Shown: one piece after another, positions 7,749 through 15,517 of the stretch
Layout: the number at the start of each line of letters is the position of its first letter
Numbering within the stretch: the first letter of the stretch is position 1
Source of the DNA: an uncultured Lachnospiraceae bacterium
Lineage (GTDB): Bacteria; Bacillota; Clostridia; Lachnospirales; Lachnospiraceae
Assembly (NCBI GenBank): GCA_910578115.1
Contig: CAJTPO010000036.1
Coordinates: forward strand, 1-45,805
DNA: 45,805 nt
Direction of reading: 5' to 3'
Notes under the pieces: model-generated
What the model was told of the DNA's origin: nothing
The model's input: the letters and a program-made list of their open reading frames with translations, nothing else
The model's database searches: none
Translations under genes and position numbers: made by a program

Positions 7749-9119
7749 TTATTCTCCTATTATCTTTTTTACAGTATCATAAACAAGTTTCACATTTCTG
7801 GCATCATTCGTTGCCATAGACAAAGCGTTCCTAAATTTTACATTATCGTTAATCGCAGCCTGTAGCCGACTTGCTATCTTATCTTTATCTTTTTCCTGAA
7901 TGCGATCTGGCGTAATATCGCAAAGTGCTCTGGAAATGCCTAAGAAAAGCGACTTGTTTACGTAATTTGCTTTTCTGAATGCTTTATCCTCAAATAAATA
8001 AAACGCATTATCCATGGCCTGGAAAAAATGCTGCCTTATTTCTTTAAATTTTTCCACCTCTAAAACATTCAACACATCTACCGTATCATCTAACAGATCA
8101 TCCATTCCTCCTTTATATTCATTTGTTATCACTTTATGATCCATCAGATAAAAAGCTATAAACCGCAAAACCAACTCATCATCTGCCATTCTCGCGCCGC
8201 TTATACTTTTTCTGGTAGCATGCAGAAAATGTTCAGATTCAGATAATTCATGTAAAAAACCTCTTGTTTGCGCATTTGCCAAGCAATTTCTAATTTCCTG
8301 AGCATTCAGCACTTTTCCGCCTGTATTAATCCTCTTAAAAATATCATATTTAACCTTACTCGGAGTCTGAGGATCTATTACATTTATAAACAATTGTGTT
8401 TGCTCTATACGTCTCACATACAGATCTTCAAGACTATCTGATTTGGCATTTTCCTTTTTAAAATATTTACCATTGCATTCTGACAAATATTCCAGATTTT
8501 TCAGTCTAAACTCATTTTTCATAAAAGAACTGATGACCGTTAATCTCTGTACTCCATCCACAACCTGAAATTTTCCTTCCTCATCCTGCGCAAAATAGAA
8601 AACCGGAATAGGAATTCTTAATAACAGAGATTCTATTAATCTTGATTTTCTTGTGATATCATTCCACACAAAACCTCTCTGAAAGTCCGGCGAAAGATCA
8701 ATATCCTCTGCTTCAATCATTTCGTTTATCTGCTTGATAGAAAAGGGTTTTGTGTCTACACGTATTAACTTAGGATTATATGGATTATATTTTACGTCTT
8801 CATTCCTTTCTTCCTCATCTGAATCATCAAAACCATCTTCCATATTAATCAACTGATTCATTTTAGTTTCAAACGCCGAATCCGCAAACTTTTGGCAAAT
8901 CTCTTCCTCAGATTCTACTATTGTATCGCTCTTTTTTACCAGTTTAGTCATTCTAATTTCTTTATCTGTTATAATCTCAATTTCAAATTGTTCATCTTGA
9001 AATCTCCAAATAATAGAATCGTCATTATTTTGCCGCTCCAACGGGAAAACATAAATTACATTATTATTATCTGTCAAATGAATTACCAATTTTTCAATCT
9101 CACTTTTTAAATACTTCAT
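7749..9119 (-). CDS. DUF262 (GmrS/ParB-like) domain protein
   Basis: This 456-residue protein has a DUF262 core around residues 125-300. It shows PDFQRGFVW (144-152) and VDGVQRLT (187-194), a variant of the DGQQR box of this family, with Val in place of Gln. In GmrSD-type and related systems this fold uses nucleotide hydrolysis to control DNA cleavage. The N-terminal 110 residues are acidic and unassigned, and no C-terminal HNH (DUF1524) nuclease motif is visible. First gene of the three-gene operon, with a strong promoter and a possible operator upstream. Confidence 0.8.
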   Translation of the reverse strand: MKYLKSEIEKLVIHLTDNNNVIYVFPLERQNNDDSIIWRFQDEQFEIEIITDKEIRMTKLVKKSDTIVESEEEICQKFADSAFETKMNQLINMEDGFDDSDEEERNEDVKYNPYNPKLIRVDTKPFSIKQINEMIEAEDIDLSPDFQRGFVWNDITRKSRLIESLLLRIPIPVFYFAQDEEGKFQVVDGVQRLTVISSFMKNEFRLKNLEYLSECNGKYFKKENAKSDSLEDLYVRRIEQTQLFINVIDPQTPSKVKYDIFKRINTGGKVLNAQEIRNCLANAQTRGFLHELSESEHFLHATRKSISGARMADDELVLRFIAFYLMDHKVITNEYKGGMDDLLDDTVDVLNVLEVEKFKEIRQHFFQAMDNAFYLFEDKAFRKANYVNKSLFLGISRALCDITPDRIQEKDKDKIASRLQAAINDNVKFRNALSMATNDARNVKLVYDTVKKIIGE

Positions 9120-9188
9120 TATATTTTACCTCTTATCGTATTTTAAGATTTCTTCTGATTAAAATATCGTACAAATCTTTTTATCTTT

Positions 9189-9217
9189 ATTATACTGGCA
9201 TAATTATTCCTCGTCAA
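9189..9217 (-). promoter_or_regulatory. Promoter of the DUF262 operon
   Basis: TTGACG (9212-9217), 17 bases, TATAAT (9189-9194) on the minus strand, 70 bases before the DUF262 start codon. Confidence 0.8.
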
Positions 9218-9224
9218 ATAATTA
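9201..9224. promoter_or_regulatory. Inverted repeat around the -35 box, possible operator
   Basis: TAATTATT (9201-9208) and AATAATTA (9217-9224) are perfect inverted repeats that flank the -35 box. A repressor bound here would block the promoter. No regulator gene lies in this cassette. Confidence 0.35.
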
Positions 9225-9388
9225 TTGGTAAAATTATCTTCCCATATACATATATGCATGTTATATCTGCATTTTTGCAAATATTACCTTCAATATCATC
9301 CAAGCATAAGATTTAAAATTCCCTACAATATCTGATGTCAGTTTTAACAACCGGTTATACTATCCGTCTTCCTCCCGTATTAATCTTA

Positions 9389-9763
9389 TCACCATTTATA
9401 TTCTCCGTCCCCCCAGTCCTTCCCCTTACAATACACCACCGCCGTCAACGTACTCACAAACGTGGCCACAATCGCCGGCGCAATAATCCCCGCCGGGTTC
9501 ACACTGCCATACTGGCTACGATAAGCGATCATATTGACAGGTATCAACTGCAAGGAAGAAATATTCAAAATCAAAAACGTGCACATCTCATTGCTGGCAA
9601 CCCTGCCGCTCTTTCCATTTGCCGACACAGGCAGCTCCCCGCCGCTCTTGCCTGCCTTGTTCCGCTTTTTTTCTCCTTCTGCAAAAATGCCTCCCCTTTC
9701 CGAAGCAAACCCCGGTGTCCCCCGCTCCTCCTCCAGCTTCGCCAGTTCCTCCATCGCTTTCAC
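9389..9763 (-). pseudogene. spmA: spmA 3' fragment (copy b), codons 112 to end
   Basis: This 124-residue open frame is homologous to the SpmA C-terminal half. Its first 100 bp are identical to fragment e (they lie inside the 3.6-kb repeat); beyond 9665 it diverges, with linker AEGEKKRNKAGKSGG and a different tail KDWGDGEYKW. It is the displaced spmA end belonging to the DUF262 cassette. Confidence 0.9.
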
Positions 9764-9772
9764 CCCCCCCTT

Positions 9773-9790
9773 GTGTCAAGTTAATGACAC
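9773..9790. other. Cassette-end dyad (junction J4)
   Basis: GTGTCA-N6-TGACAC, identical to J1 and placed 10 bases from spmA fragment b. It marks the end of the cassette carrying KGGVGR copy 2. Confidence 0.6.
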
Positions 9791-9800
9791 GAAAGTTTTG

Positions 9801-9839
9801 AAAAAACCATCCATGCAATTTATCCAATTACATGGATGG
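9801..9839 (-). terminator. Terminator of KGGVGR operon, copy 2
   Basis: The same 9-bp stem and T-run as at 1040-1078, inside the duplicated block. Confidence 0.85.
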
Positions 9840-9857
9840 ATAAGTTTTAATCAATAC

Positions 9858-12485
9858 CTATTTCAGCAACAAAGACAGTACCTTGGGACGTGCACCTTTT
9901 TCGTACTTAAACTTTAAAGCATGCCTGATAATTTCAGGCAAATAATATCGGTCATTATCTATTTTCAGATAACCCTCCTGTTTCATAATCTTTTCTTCCG
10001 CTTGAGTAAGATTAAAAGTATCCACCGCAAATGGTAAAACCTTTTTTTCTTCCGATGCATGCTCTAACTTATCAAAAATTGGTCCCAATGCCTTAATTTC
10101 ATCTCTTATTTCGCCAATCTTATCATTAGAACATTCTGAAACCGCTTTTCTGATTTCCGTAGGCATCAAATATCTGTCATCATACACTGCTTTGCCTACA
10201 TGGTCAGTTGCTTTCTCCAAAAATCTAATAATATCACGCGCCTGTAGCTGACCATTAAAATCTGATAGTGCCGCCAAAATCCATCTTGAAGAATTTGCTT
10301 CATTAGATGTTGGCTTTCCTAGTTTAACTCCCCATAATCGATTAAGCGTCTCTTCAATTATTTCTCCCGGAGCAGTTTCAATTGGTATATTTCCACGATA
10401 AAAATCCGGTACCGCTCGACTCGTCAACCAAGCTGCCAGTCTTAATGCCTCAGTATTAGACCATTGCAATTCAACGGCACGGTATAAAGAATAAAATTGT
10501 TCATAATTAATTGTCAATGCATCCCGCGCCATATCTTTTCTCATAAAAATCATAAGCCCCACATTGTGATAAGCTATTTTCACTTCGTCAACTAAATCTC
10601 TACATAATGCTCTAATTGCATTTTTTTCGTTTTCTGACGATATTGTATGCTCAAAAATCTCCTCCAGTCCATCTAACAAAAATACAATCTTTATGTGCTT
10701 ATACTGCATTTCTTTCTCAAGTTCCGCCAATGACTGATATGTTTTATCAAATGCATTTAAAATAACTTTTTTCCATATTTCTTTCCATTCTAAAATATCA
10801 TGATCCCTTCTTACATGCGTTAACAGCATATCTTTACTATCTACATATACTGAATTACTAATTTCCCCTTTCATTACACATTTATTGTAATTAGCTATGG
10901 CGTTTTTAATTACCTCGGGAAATCCTCCCGCATTTCCCGAAGCCAAAAGAGGAACCACCAGTATACATTTATCGTTACTCAGACCTGTCGATACTGGTTC
11001 ATTTTTGCCCATACGTTCAACAAACATTTCCCAATATTGATCTCTTAATATTTCTCTATATAAAAATGTTTTACCAGATCCCTTCGCGCCCATGATTACC
11101 GTATTGGGAATATTATTTTTAAATTTTCTAATTAAATTCTGAATTGACTCTGTCATTAATACTTCAAATGTTCCATTCCCTTCTGCTGTAATTTGGTTTG
11201 CCGCAAACTCGTGAATTCTATTTATCACTTTGTTTCTTGATACCTTTAAATTATCACTCTTTGTCTCTTGAGAAATCATATAACTATTTTTAACTATTTC
11301 ACAAATATTTTTGTAAAAATCTCTACCGCTTAAATTTGCCATTATTCTAGGCAATGTTTCTAAGTGTACAAGCTCACTGGCAAATGGAAGCTCCGTCACT
11401 ATATTATCCGTTATAGAATCATCGCTTTCAACTATATTGGGATGATAGACAGCAACTAATTCGCTAATGATTTCGTCTGTATTCATTCCATTTTGCACCA
11501 TAGTCAATAAAACTTCAGGTATTTTGGAATTCTCATTCAATGGCAGACCTTTATTCAACTGTTGTAAAAGTATTTCTGTTCCTTTAACAGACTGATAAGA
11601 TGTTGATGACACAATATATTTTTTTACTCTTGGATCAAAAAGTATCGGCGCAGAAAACTCGCTTAGTCCCGCCCTCAAGTCAATCAACACCAACCCTGCA
11701 TTTATTTTTTTTCCTAATTTTGATAAAACTTCCGCTAAAATATATTTTTTATTATAACTAATGGCAAGACTTTCAGGGCTTGCATACATATCAAGTAACT
11801 GTTCCACATATCTATACGTTGGTAAGACAATATGCTCTGCCCTTCCTCTTTCTGTTTCTATTTTAAAAGTTGATTCCGATACTTTGTCTGCAATCAATTC
11901 AATAATCTCATCCGTATTATCCTTTTCCTGCGTAACTTCCAAAAGATCCAAAAAGCTAAACGCTGTTTCCTCATGCTTCATAGTAAGCCACGTTATTCCC
12001 GGTGCCTCAATATCAGCATCAATAACAAGAAGTTTTCGAGAATTCTCTATCTTGTTTAGCTCAGACCATGCTTTAATAAAAGCCAATAAAGATAATGTAC
12101 GTCCTACCCCTCCCTTGTACGAATGAAAAGCAAGGACGGGAACTCCCGGCAATTCCTTTTCTATCAGTTCATTAAAATACGCTGTCTTCTGGTACAAAAC
12201 ATTCCTAAAAAGCGGTGTGGTTACACTATCATTCTCCTCATTTTGATCTATTTCAAAAGACACATCTAAATATTCATCCGATAAATCCAACAATATCTTC
12301 TCGTCATCATACTTTTCTCCAAAAATATCCCTTAATATTTTTTTGGCAGATGTCTCTGCCTGTCCTTCTTTTAAATGAATAATTACTTCATCGGTATATA
12401 TTTCAGTATCGGAAATCACTCTCTTCCACTTAGTCTTCTTTAACAACAACTCTCTTTCTATGTCTTTCCATGTATATAACATCAT
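9858..12485 (-). CDS. KGGVGR-motif ATPase fused to a second P-loop NTPase, copy 2
   Basis: The 875-residue sequence is identical to the protein at 1097-3724, including KGGVGRT (124-130), GAKGSGKT (466-473) and VFLLDGLEE (601-609). See that entry for the domain layout. The absence of any amino-acid change means the duplication is recent or kept uniform by recombination. Its start overlaps the stop of the HEPN-like gene. This copy is in the cassette next to the intact part of spmA, the position expected for the most recent arrival. Confidence 0.75.
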   Translation of the reverse strand: MMLYTWKDIERELLLKKTKWKRVISDTEIYTDEVIIHLKEGQAETSAKKILRDIFGEKYDDEKILLDLSDEYLDVSFEIDQNEENDSVTTPLFRNVLYQKTAYFNELIEKELPGVPVLAFHSYKGGVGRTLSLLAFIKAWSELNKIENSRKLLVIDADIEAPGITWLTMKHEETAFSFLDLLEVTQEKDNTDEIIELIADKVSESTFKIETERGRAEHIVLPTYRYVEQLLDMYASPESLAISYNKKYILAEVLSKLGKKINAGLVLIDLRAGLSEFSAPILFDPRVKKYIVSSTSYQSVKGTEILLQQLNKGLPLNENSKIPEVLLTMVQNGMNTDEIISELVAVYHPNIVESDDSITDNIVTELPFASELVHLETLPRIMANLSGRDFYKNICEIVKNSYMISQETKSDNLKVSRNKVINRIHEFAANQITAEGNGTFEVLMTESIQNLIRKFKNNIPNTVIMGAKGSGKTFLYREILRDQYWEMFVERMGKNEPVSTGLSNDKCILVVPLLASGNAGGFPEVIKNAIANYNKCVMKGEISNSVYVDSKDMLLTHVRRDHDILEWKEIWKKVILNAFDKTYQSLAELEKEMQYKHIKIVFLLDGLEEIFEHTISSENEKNAIRALCRDLVDEVKIAYHNVGLMIFMRKDMARDALTINYEQFYSLYRAVELQWSNTEALRLAAWLTSRAVPDFYRGNIPIETAPGEIIEETLNRLWGVKLGKPTSNEANSSRWILAALSDFNGQLQARDIIRFLEKATDHVGKAVYDDRYLMPTEIRKAVSECSNDKIGEIRDEIKALGPIFDKLEHASEEKKVLPFAVDTFNLTQAEEKIMKQEGYLKIDNDRYYLPEIIRHALKFKYEKGARPKVLSLLLK

Positions 12486-12928
12486 TGTCTTCTCATCCCT
12501 TCTTTAATCCAGCAAGCAATATCATTTAATAAGTCCTCTACCTTTTCTTCCTTGTCAAATTGATTTACCAGTGTTTTAATACAGTATCGGTAAAACTGAT
12601 GATAACTTTCTACATGTACAATATCTCTATGTACAGTTTCCAATCGTGGAAATTTAAAATTTCCCTGCTGTCCTAATTCTTTTAATATTTTCTCCAAATT
12701 ATGGGATTTCAAAATTTTTATCTTATTATCATCAGTGCCTTCCAAAATTTTTTGAGGATTTTCCTCGTTCCATTTATCTAATAGTTTATATTTCAAACCG
12801 CATTCCACACTATAAACCAATAGTAATCTTCTACTGTTTATATCTGCATTTTCACTTTTGAGTCGTTTATATGACTGGTAATGCTTTTCGTACCCTCTTC
12901 TATAATCTCTTTTATCTGCAATCAGCAT
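12482..12928 (-). CDS. HEPN-like small helical protein, copy 2
   Basis: Identical to the 148-residue protein at 3721-4167 and likewise coupled by ATGA overlap to the KGGVGR ATPase. The HEPN assignment rests on VYSVECGLKYKLL and the helical pattern only. Confidence 0.6.
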   Translation of the reverse strand: MLIADKRDYRRGYEKHYQSYKRLKSENADINSRRLLLVYSVECGLKYKLLDKWNEENPQKILEGTDDNKIKILKSHNLEKILKELGQQGNFKFPRLETVHRDIVHVESYHQFYRYCIKTLVNQFDKEEKVEDLLNDIACWIKEGMRRQ

Positions 12929-12965
12929 TTCCTATATACCTTTCATTTGTCATCTGTTTCAAACA

Positions 12966-12994
12966 ATTATATCTTCTCTCACAAAATACGTCAA
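12966..12994 (-). promoter_or_regulatory. Promoter of KGGVGR operon, copy 2
   Basis: TTGACG-17-TATAAT, the same as at 4205-4233, within the duplicated block. Confidence 0.8.
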
Positions 12995-13031
12995 CAAAGA
13001 GACTATATGCCTTGTCTAAATAATGTTAATA

Positions 13032-13727
13032 TCATTTCTGCTTTCTATTTTTTACTTTACAATACACAACCGCCGTCAGCGTACTCACAAACGTGGCCAC
13101 GATCGCCGGGGCGATAATCCCGGCCGGATTCACACTCCCATACTGCTGCCTGTAAGCAATCATATTCACCGGAATCAACTGCAAAGAAGATATATTCAAA
13201 ATCAAAAACGTACACATCTCGTTGCTTGCAACTCTGCCACTTTTTCCACTTGTATCAACGGGCAGCTCACTGCCATTCTTACCTGCCTTGTTCCCCTTTT
13301 TCTTTCCATCCTCAAAAATACCTTTCCCTGCCGAAACATACCCCGGATTCCCCCGCTCCGCCTCCAATTTCGCCAGCTCCTCCATCGCCTTCAATCCTGC
13401 CGGCGTACACGCCCAGCCCAGCCCCAGCAGATTAGCGATCAAATTGGTCGCAATATATTCTCTGGCCGGATGTCCCTCGGGTATCCGCGGAAACAGAAAC
13501 CGTATAAATGGCTGTATCCCCCGCGTCAGTTTCGCGATCAAGCCTGACTTCTGCGCAATCTCCATAAGTCCCACCCACAATGCCATCACACCGATCATCG
13601 TAATACACAGCGATACTGCGTCCCCGGCAGAATCCAACGCTGCATTGGTCACCTCCGCCATCTTTCCGGTTATCGCTCCATACACCACGCCGATCAGGAT
13701 CATAAAAGCCCAGATATAATTCAACAT
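13032..13727 (-). CDS. spmA: Spore maturation protein A
   Basis: This 231-residue membrane protein begins MLNYIWAFMILIG, the usual SpmA start, and carries the nucleoside-recognition/gate fold: hydrophobic segments around 1-20, 40-57 and 95-105 plus the C-terminal half. SpmA is known to act with SpmB in spore core dehydration. LGWACTPAGLKAMEEL (residues 103-118) is a conserved family stretch, and the cassette junction falls inside it at G111/L112. So codons 1-111 are host sequence and codons 112 onward probably arrived with the adjoining cassette (inference). The start lacks its own Shine-Dalgarno; a 9-codon leader frame with a strong one ends 3 bases before it. spmB is not in the window and may lie beyond the left edge. 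Confidence 0.92.
   Translation of the reverse strand: MLNYIWAFMILIGVVYGAITGKMAEVTNAALDSAGDAVSLCITMIGVMALWVGLMEIAQKSGLIAKLTRGIQPFIRFLFPRIPEGHPAREYIATNLIANLLGLGWACTPAGLKAMEELAKLEAERGNPGYVSAGKGIFEDGKKKGNKAGKNGSELPVDTSGKSGRVASNEMCTFLILNISSLQLIPVNMIAYRQQYGSVNPAGIIAPAIVATFVSTLTAVVYCKVKNRKQK
13392..13420. other. spmA insertion point (att-like site)
   Basis: Alignment of the five spmA ends shows homology starting at the codons for (G)LKAMEEL and different sequence before it. In the intact gene the upstream flank has a dyad GGCGT-GT-ACGCC; in the cassette ends the flank is GTGTCA-N6-TGACAC. The crossover is therefore within about 10 bases of 13397. Confidence 0.55.
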
Positions 13728-13730
13728 CGT

Positions 13731-13760
13731 TCAAAAAGAGCATGTGCTGCCGCAACACAT
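13731..13760 (-). CDS. Nine-codon leader frame before spmA (MCCGSTCSF)
   Basis: ATG at 13760 is preceded by AAGGAG at good spacing and encodes three cysteines in nine residues. Its TGA lies 3 bases before, and in the same frame as, the spmA ATG, which has no ribosome binding site of its own. Most of the frame lies in a hairpin (GCATGTG / CACATGC) followed by TTTTT on the coding strand. It may be a leader peptide, a coupling device or chance. Confidence 0.35.
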   Translation of the reverse strand: MCCGSTCSF

Positions 13761-13777
13761 GCCTTCTCCTTTTCTTA

Positions 13778-13814
13778 ATTATAACAGTTTATGATGCCGC
13801 ACTGCCTTTTATAC
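13778..13814 (-). promoter_or_regulatory. Candidate spmA promoter
   Basis: CATAAACT (13786-13793), with GTATAAA 14 bases upstream (13808-13814), fits the pattern of mother-cell sigma-E promoters, and spmA is sigma-E controlled in Bacillus. A TATAAT at 13778-13783 is also present but has no -35 box. Confidence 0.35.
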
Positions 13815-13845
13815 ACTTGAATCCCTGAAACCCATTTTCTCGTAA

Positions 13846-13887
13846 AACAAAAAGCAGGTACAAGGCACATGAAAGCCCTGTCCCGCT
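13846..13887 (-). terminator. Terminator after the GH35-like gene
   Basis: An imperfect stem (GCGGGACAGGGC with GCCTTGTACCTGC) is followed on the minus strand by TTTTTGTTTT, 17 bases past the stop codon. Confidence 0.6.
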
Positions 13888-13903
13888 TCACACTCTTCCC
13901 GAA

Positions 13904-15502
13904 TCAGTGCATCCCCGTCTCCGGATTCAGCCGTATCCGTATCACCTGTCCATCCAGCACATACTGAGAAAAGTTCGTCTCATCACCGTTTCGTTCCATA
14001 TCCTTCACCCACCGGTTCCCCTCGAAATGGCCCTCTTCCACACTCAGGAAATTCAACTGACTGGACTGCCTCGACGACAGGTGGCTGTAACACTTCTCAT
14101 CCTCCTCCCCAGGCCTTCTGATAAAGTCAAAAGCTACCCCCGCTCCGCCCACGAAGAATTCATGTGCTCCGGTCTGTATGAGCAGTGCACGCCCTCTGAT
14201 CTGCGTCTTATCTTTGCCCATTTCGTCTAAAGGTTCCTGCGTATAACCCAGTCTCATTGTTTCCGTGTGCATGAAATGGGCTACTACATGATATTCCTCC
14301 AGCCTGATATAACGGCTGCTCTCAAATTCTTCCTCAGCGACAGCATGAATCTTTCCCGTCTTTCTGTAACGGACCAGCAGCGGGATCATTCCCGCGATCG
14401 TCCTCATCGTTACCGCCATATCATGATACTGCTCCAGCAGATTCCCGTTTTCATCCAATGCATGTTCCGCACCAAAACAACAGATCCCCACTGCACCGTA
14501 ATCTGCCACGGCAAGCAGCGCATTCATGGCGTTCGCCTCTCCGCCAGGCGGCGACTCGGGTATAAAAAGCGGATTATCCTCCCTGTCATATCGTCCGCAG
14601 ATCCTGACATATTCCCGCCTGTTCTGGTTATAGATATCCGGCCCGATCAAATCCAGATGCGGAGCGCCCGCCTTCCAGATGTCCAGCACTCTCCCCACAG
14701 CCGCGCCGCTGTTATAGCATCTTCCCGGTTCTTCATAGCCAGTCTCCCCGATCATCACATTGGTGAGCATGGGCAGGTCATAGATCTGCTTTCCCGCCTG
14801 CGCGATGCTGTCAATATATCTCGCATGATGCCATGCAGAAAAAGCCTCATGAGAATGTCTGCCGAACTTTCTTTTCCAGGGGGACATCTCCCCCTCCCGC
14901 AGGTCCTCCACACCACTGTCTTCCAGTCGGACACCTGTAAGGCACTCTGGCACCTCTTTCTGATACTCCGCCAACACATACTCCGAATAATCCATATCCG
15001 TATTGGCATACCCCATCTCATTCTCAATCTGCACCGCAAGCACCGTCCGCTTATCCCCGTCGTACTCTTTTAAGAACAGCATCAGCTTCTCAAACGCCAT
15101 CCTGTCACGCTCCAGCGTCTCTCTGCAGTGAGGTGACAGCGAGGCCACCGGTGCTCCGTCCGGTCCTTTCGCCAAAAGATACCGGCCCGGATCCCGTTTG
15201 ATATATTCCGGCGCATAATTCGGATGTCCGTTCTTGCTGGTAGCAAACCACAGGATGATCAGCCTTAACCCAGCCTCCCTGGTCTCGTCAATCAGCCCCC
15301 GTACCAGGCTCATGTCGTACTGTCCTTCCTCCGGCTCCAGCCGATACCAGTAGACCGGCGCTTCCAGGCAGTTTCCTCCATACGCCTTTACTACCCTGAC
15401 CGCCTTTTTAATCAGCGGAGTGCCCGTGGAAGAATTGTGTGCCTGTACCCCCACCGGCATAAAAGGGTTCCCCTTCTCATCCCTCAAAAAGTCATTCTGC
15501 AT
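13904..15502 (-). CDS. GH35-like (clan GH-A) beta-galactosidase family protein
   Basis: This 532-residue cytoplasmic enzyme has no signal peptide. The N-terminal TIM-barrel starts with GNPFMPVGVQAHNSS and AVRVVKAYGGNCLEAPVYW. QIENEMG carries the acid/base Glu of the GH-A clan, as in the QVENEYG of GH35, and FIPESPPGG probably carries the nucleophile. The C-terminal 150 residues form a beta-rich domain like those attached to GH35/DUF5597 proteins. Start ATG has GGGAGGAG upstream. It is the last gene of the operon with the GH5-like enzyme and sugar ABC transporter, so it probably hydrolyses imported galacto-oligosaccharides; the specificity is inferred. Confidence 0.75.
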   Translation of the reverse strand: MQNDFLRDEKGNPFMPVGVQAHNSSTGTPLIKKAVRVVKAYGGNCLEAPVYWYRLEPEEGQYDMSLVRGLIDETREAGLRLIILWFATSKNGHPNYAPEYIKRDPGRYLLAKGPDGAPVASLSPHCRETLERDRMAFEKLMLFLKEYDGDKRTVLAVQIENEMGYANTDMDYSEYVLAEYQKEVPECLTGVRLEDSGVEDLREGEMSPWKRKFGRHSHEAFSAWHHARYIDSIAQAGKQIYDLPMLTNVMIGETGYEEPGRCYNSGAAVGRVLDIWKAGAPHLDLIGPDIYNQNRREYVRICGRYDREDNPLFIPESPPGGEANAMNALLAVADYGAVGICCFGAEHALDENGNLLEQYHDMAVTMRTIAGMIPLLVRYRKTGKIHAVAEEEFESSRYIRLEEYHVVAHFMHTETMRLGYTQEPLDEMGKDKTQIRGRALLIQTGAHEFFVGGAGVAFDFIRRPGEEDEKCYSHLSSRQSSQLNFLSVEEGHFEGNRWVKDMERNGDETNFSQYVLDGQVIRIRLNPETGMH

Positions 15503-15517
15503 TGCGGCTCCTCCCTT

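Larger units (their letters stand above)
9665..13285 (-). repeat. 3.62-kb direct repeat, copy 2 (KGGVGR cassette)
   Basis: This is the second copy of the block at 904-4524, in the same orientation. Its flanks differ from those of copy 1 on both sides: the spmA fragment b tail on the left, and the intact spmA with a few substitutions on the right. That argues against a simple assembly duplication. Confidence 0.9.
1..13397. mobile_element. Tandem cassette island inserted in spmA
   Basis: Five spmA 3' ends, labelled a to e, alternate with AT-rich cargo: a (13032-13397, part of the intact gene), b (9389-9763), c (5663-5746, truncated), d (4271-4636) and e (634-1002). Reading away from the spmA start, the cassettes are: a + KGGVGR system copy 2 (9764-13397); b + DUF262 trio; c + MNT/HEPN pair (ends near 4637); d + KGGVGR system copy 1 (1003-4636); e + integrase (runs off the edge). 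Cassettes end in a dyad GTGTCA-N6-TGACAC directly before the next spmA fragment. The cargo is visibly more AT-rich than the neighbouring genes. Only the leftmost cassette shows a recombinase. The left limit of the island is outside the window. Confidence 0.8.

Noticed and set aside
904..13285. Assembly artefact as explanation for the twin cassettes
   Set aside because: The copies have different flanks on both sides and the ends map to homologous spmA positions, which fits real recombination. Read data would settle it.
1..13400. CRISPR array as explanation for the repeated sequences
   Set aside because: The repeats are long gene fragments at kilobase spacing. No short regularly spaced repeats or cas genes are present.
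13731..13733. TGA before spmA read as selenocysteine, joining the Cys-rich leader to SpmA
   Set aside because: SpmA proteins begin at MLNYIW, the hairpin is upstream of the TGA instead of after it, and nothing else points to selenocysteine insertion.
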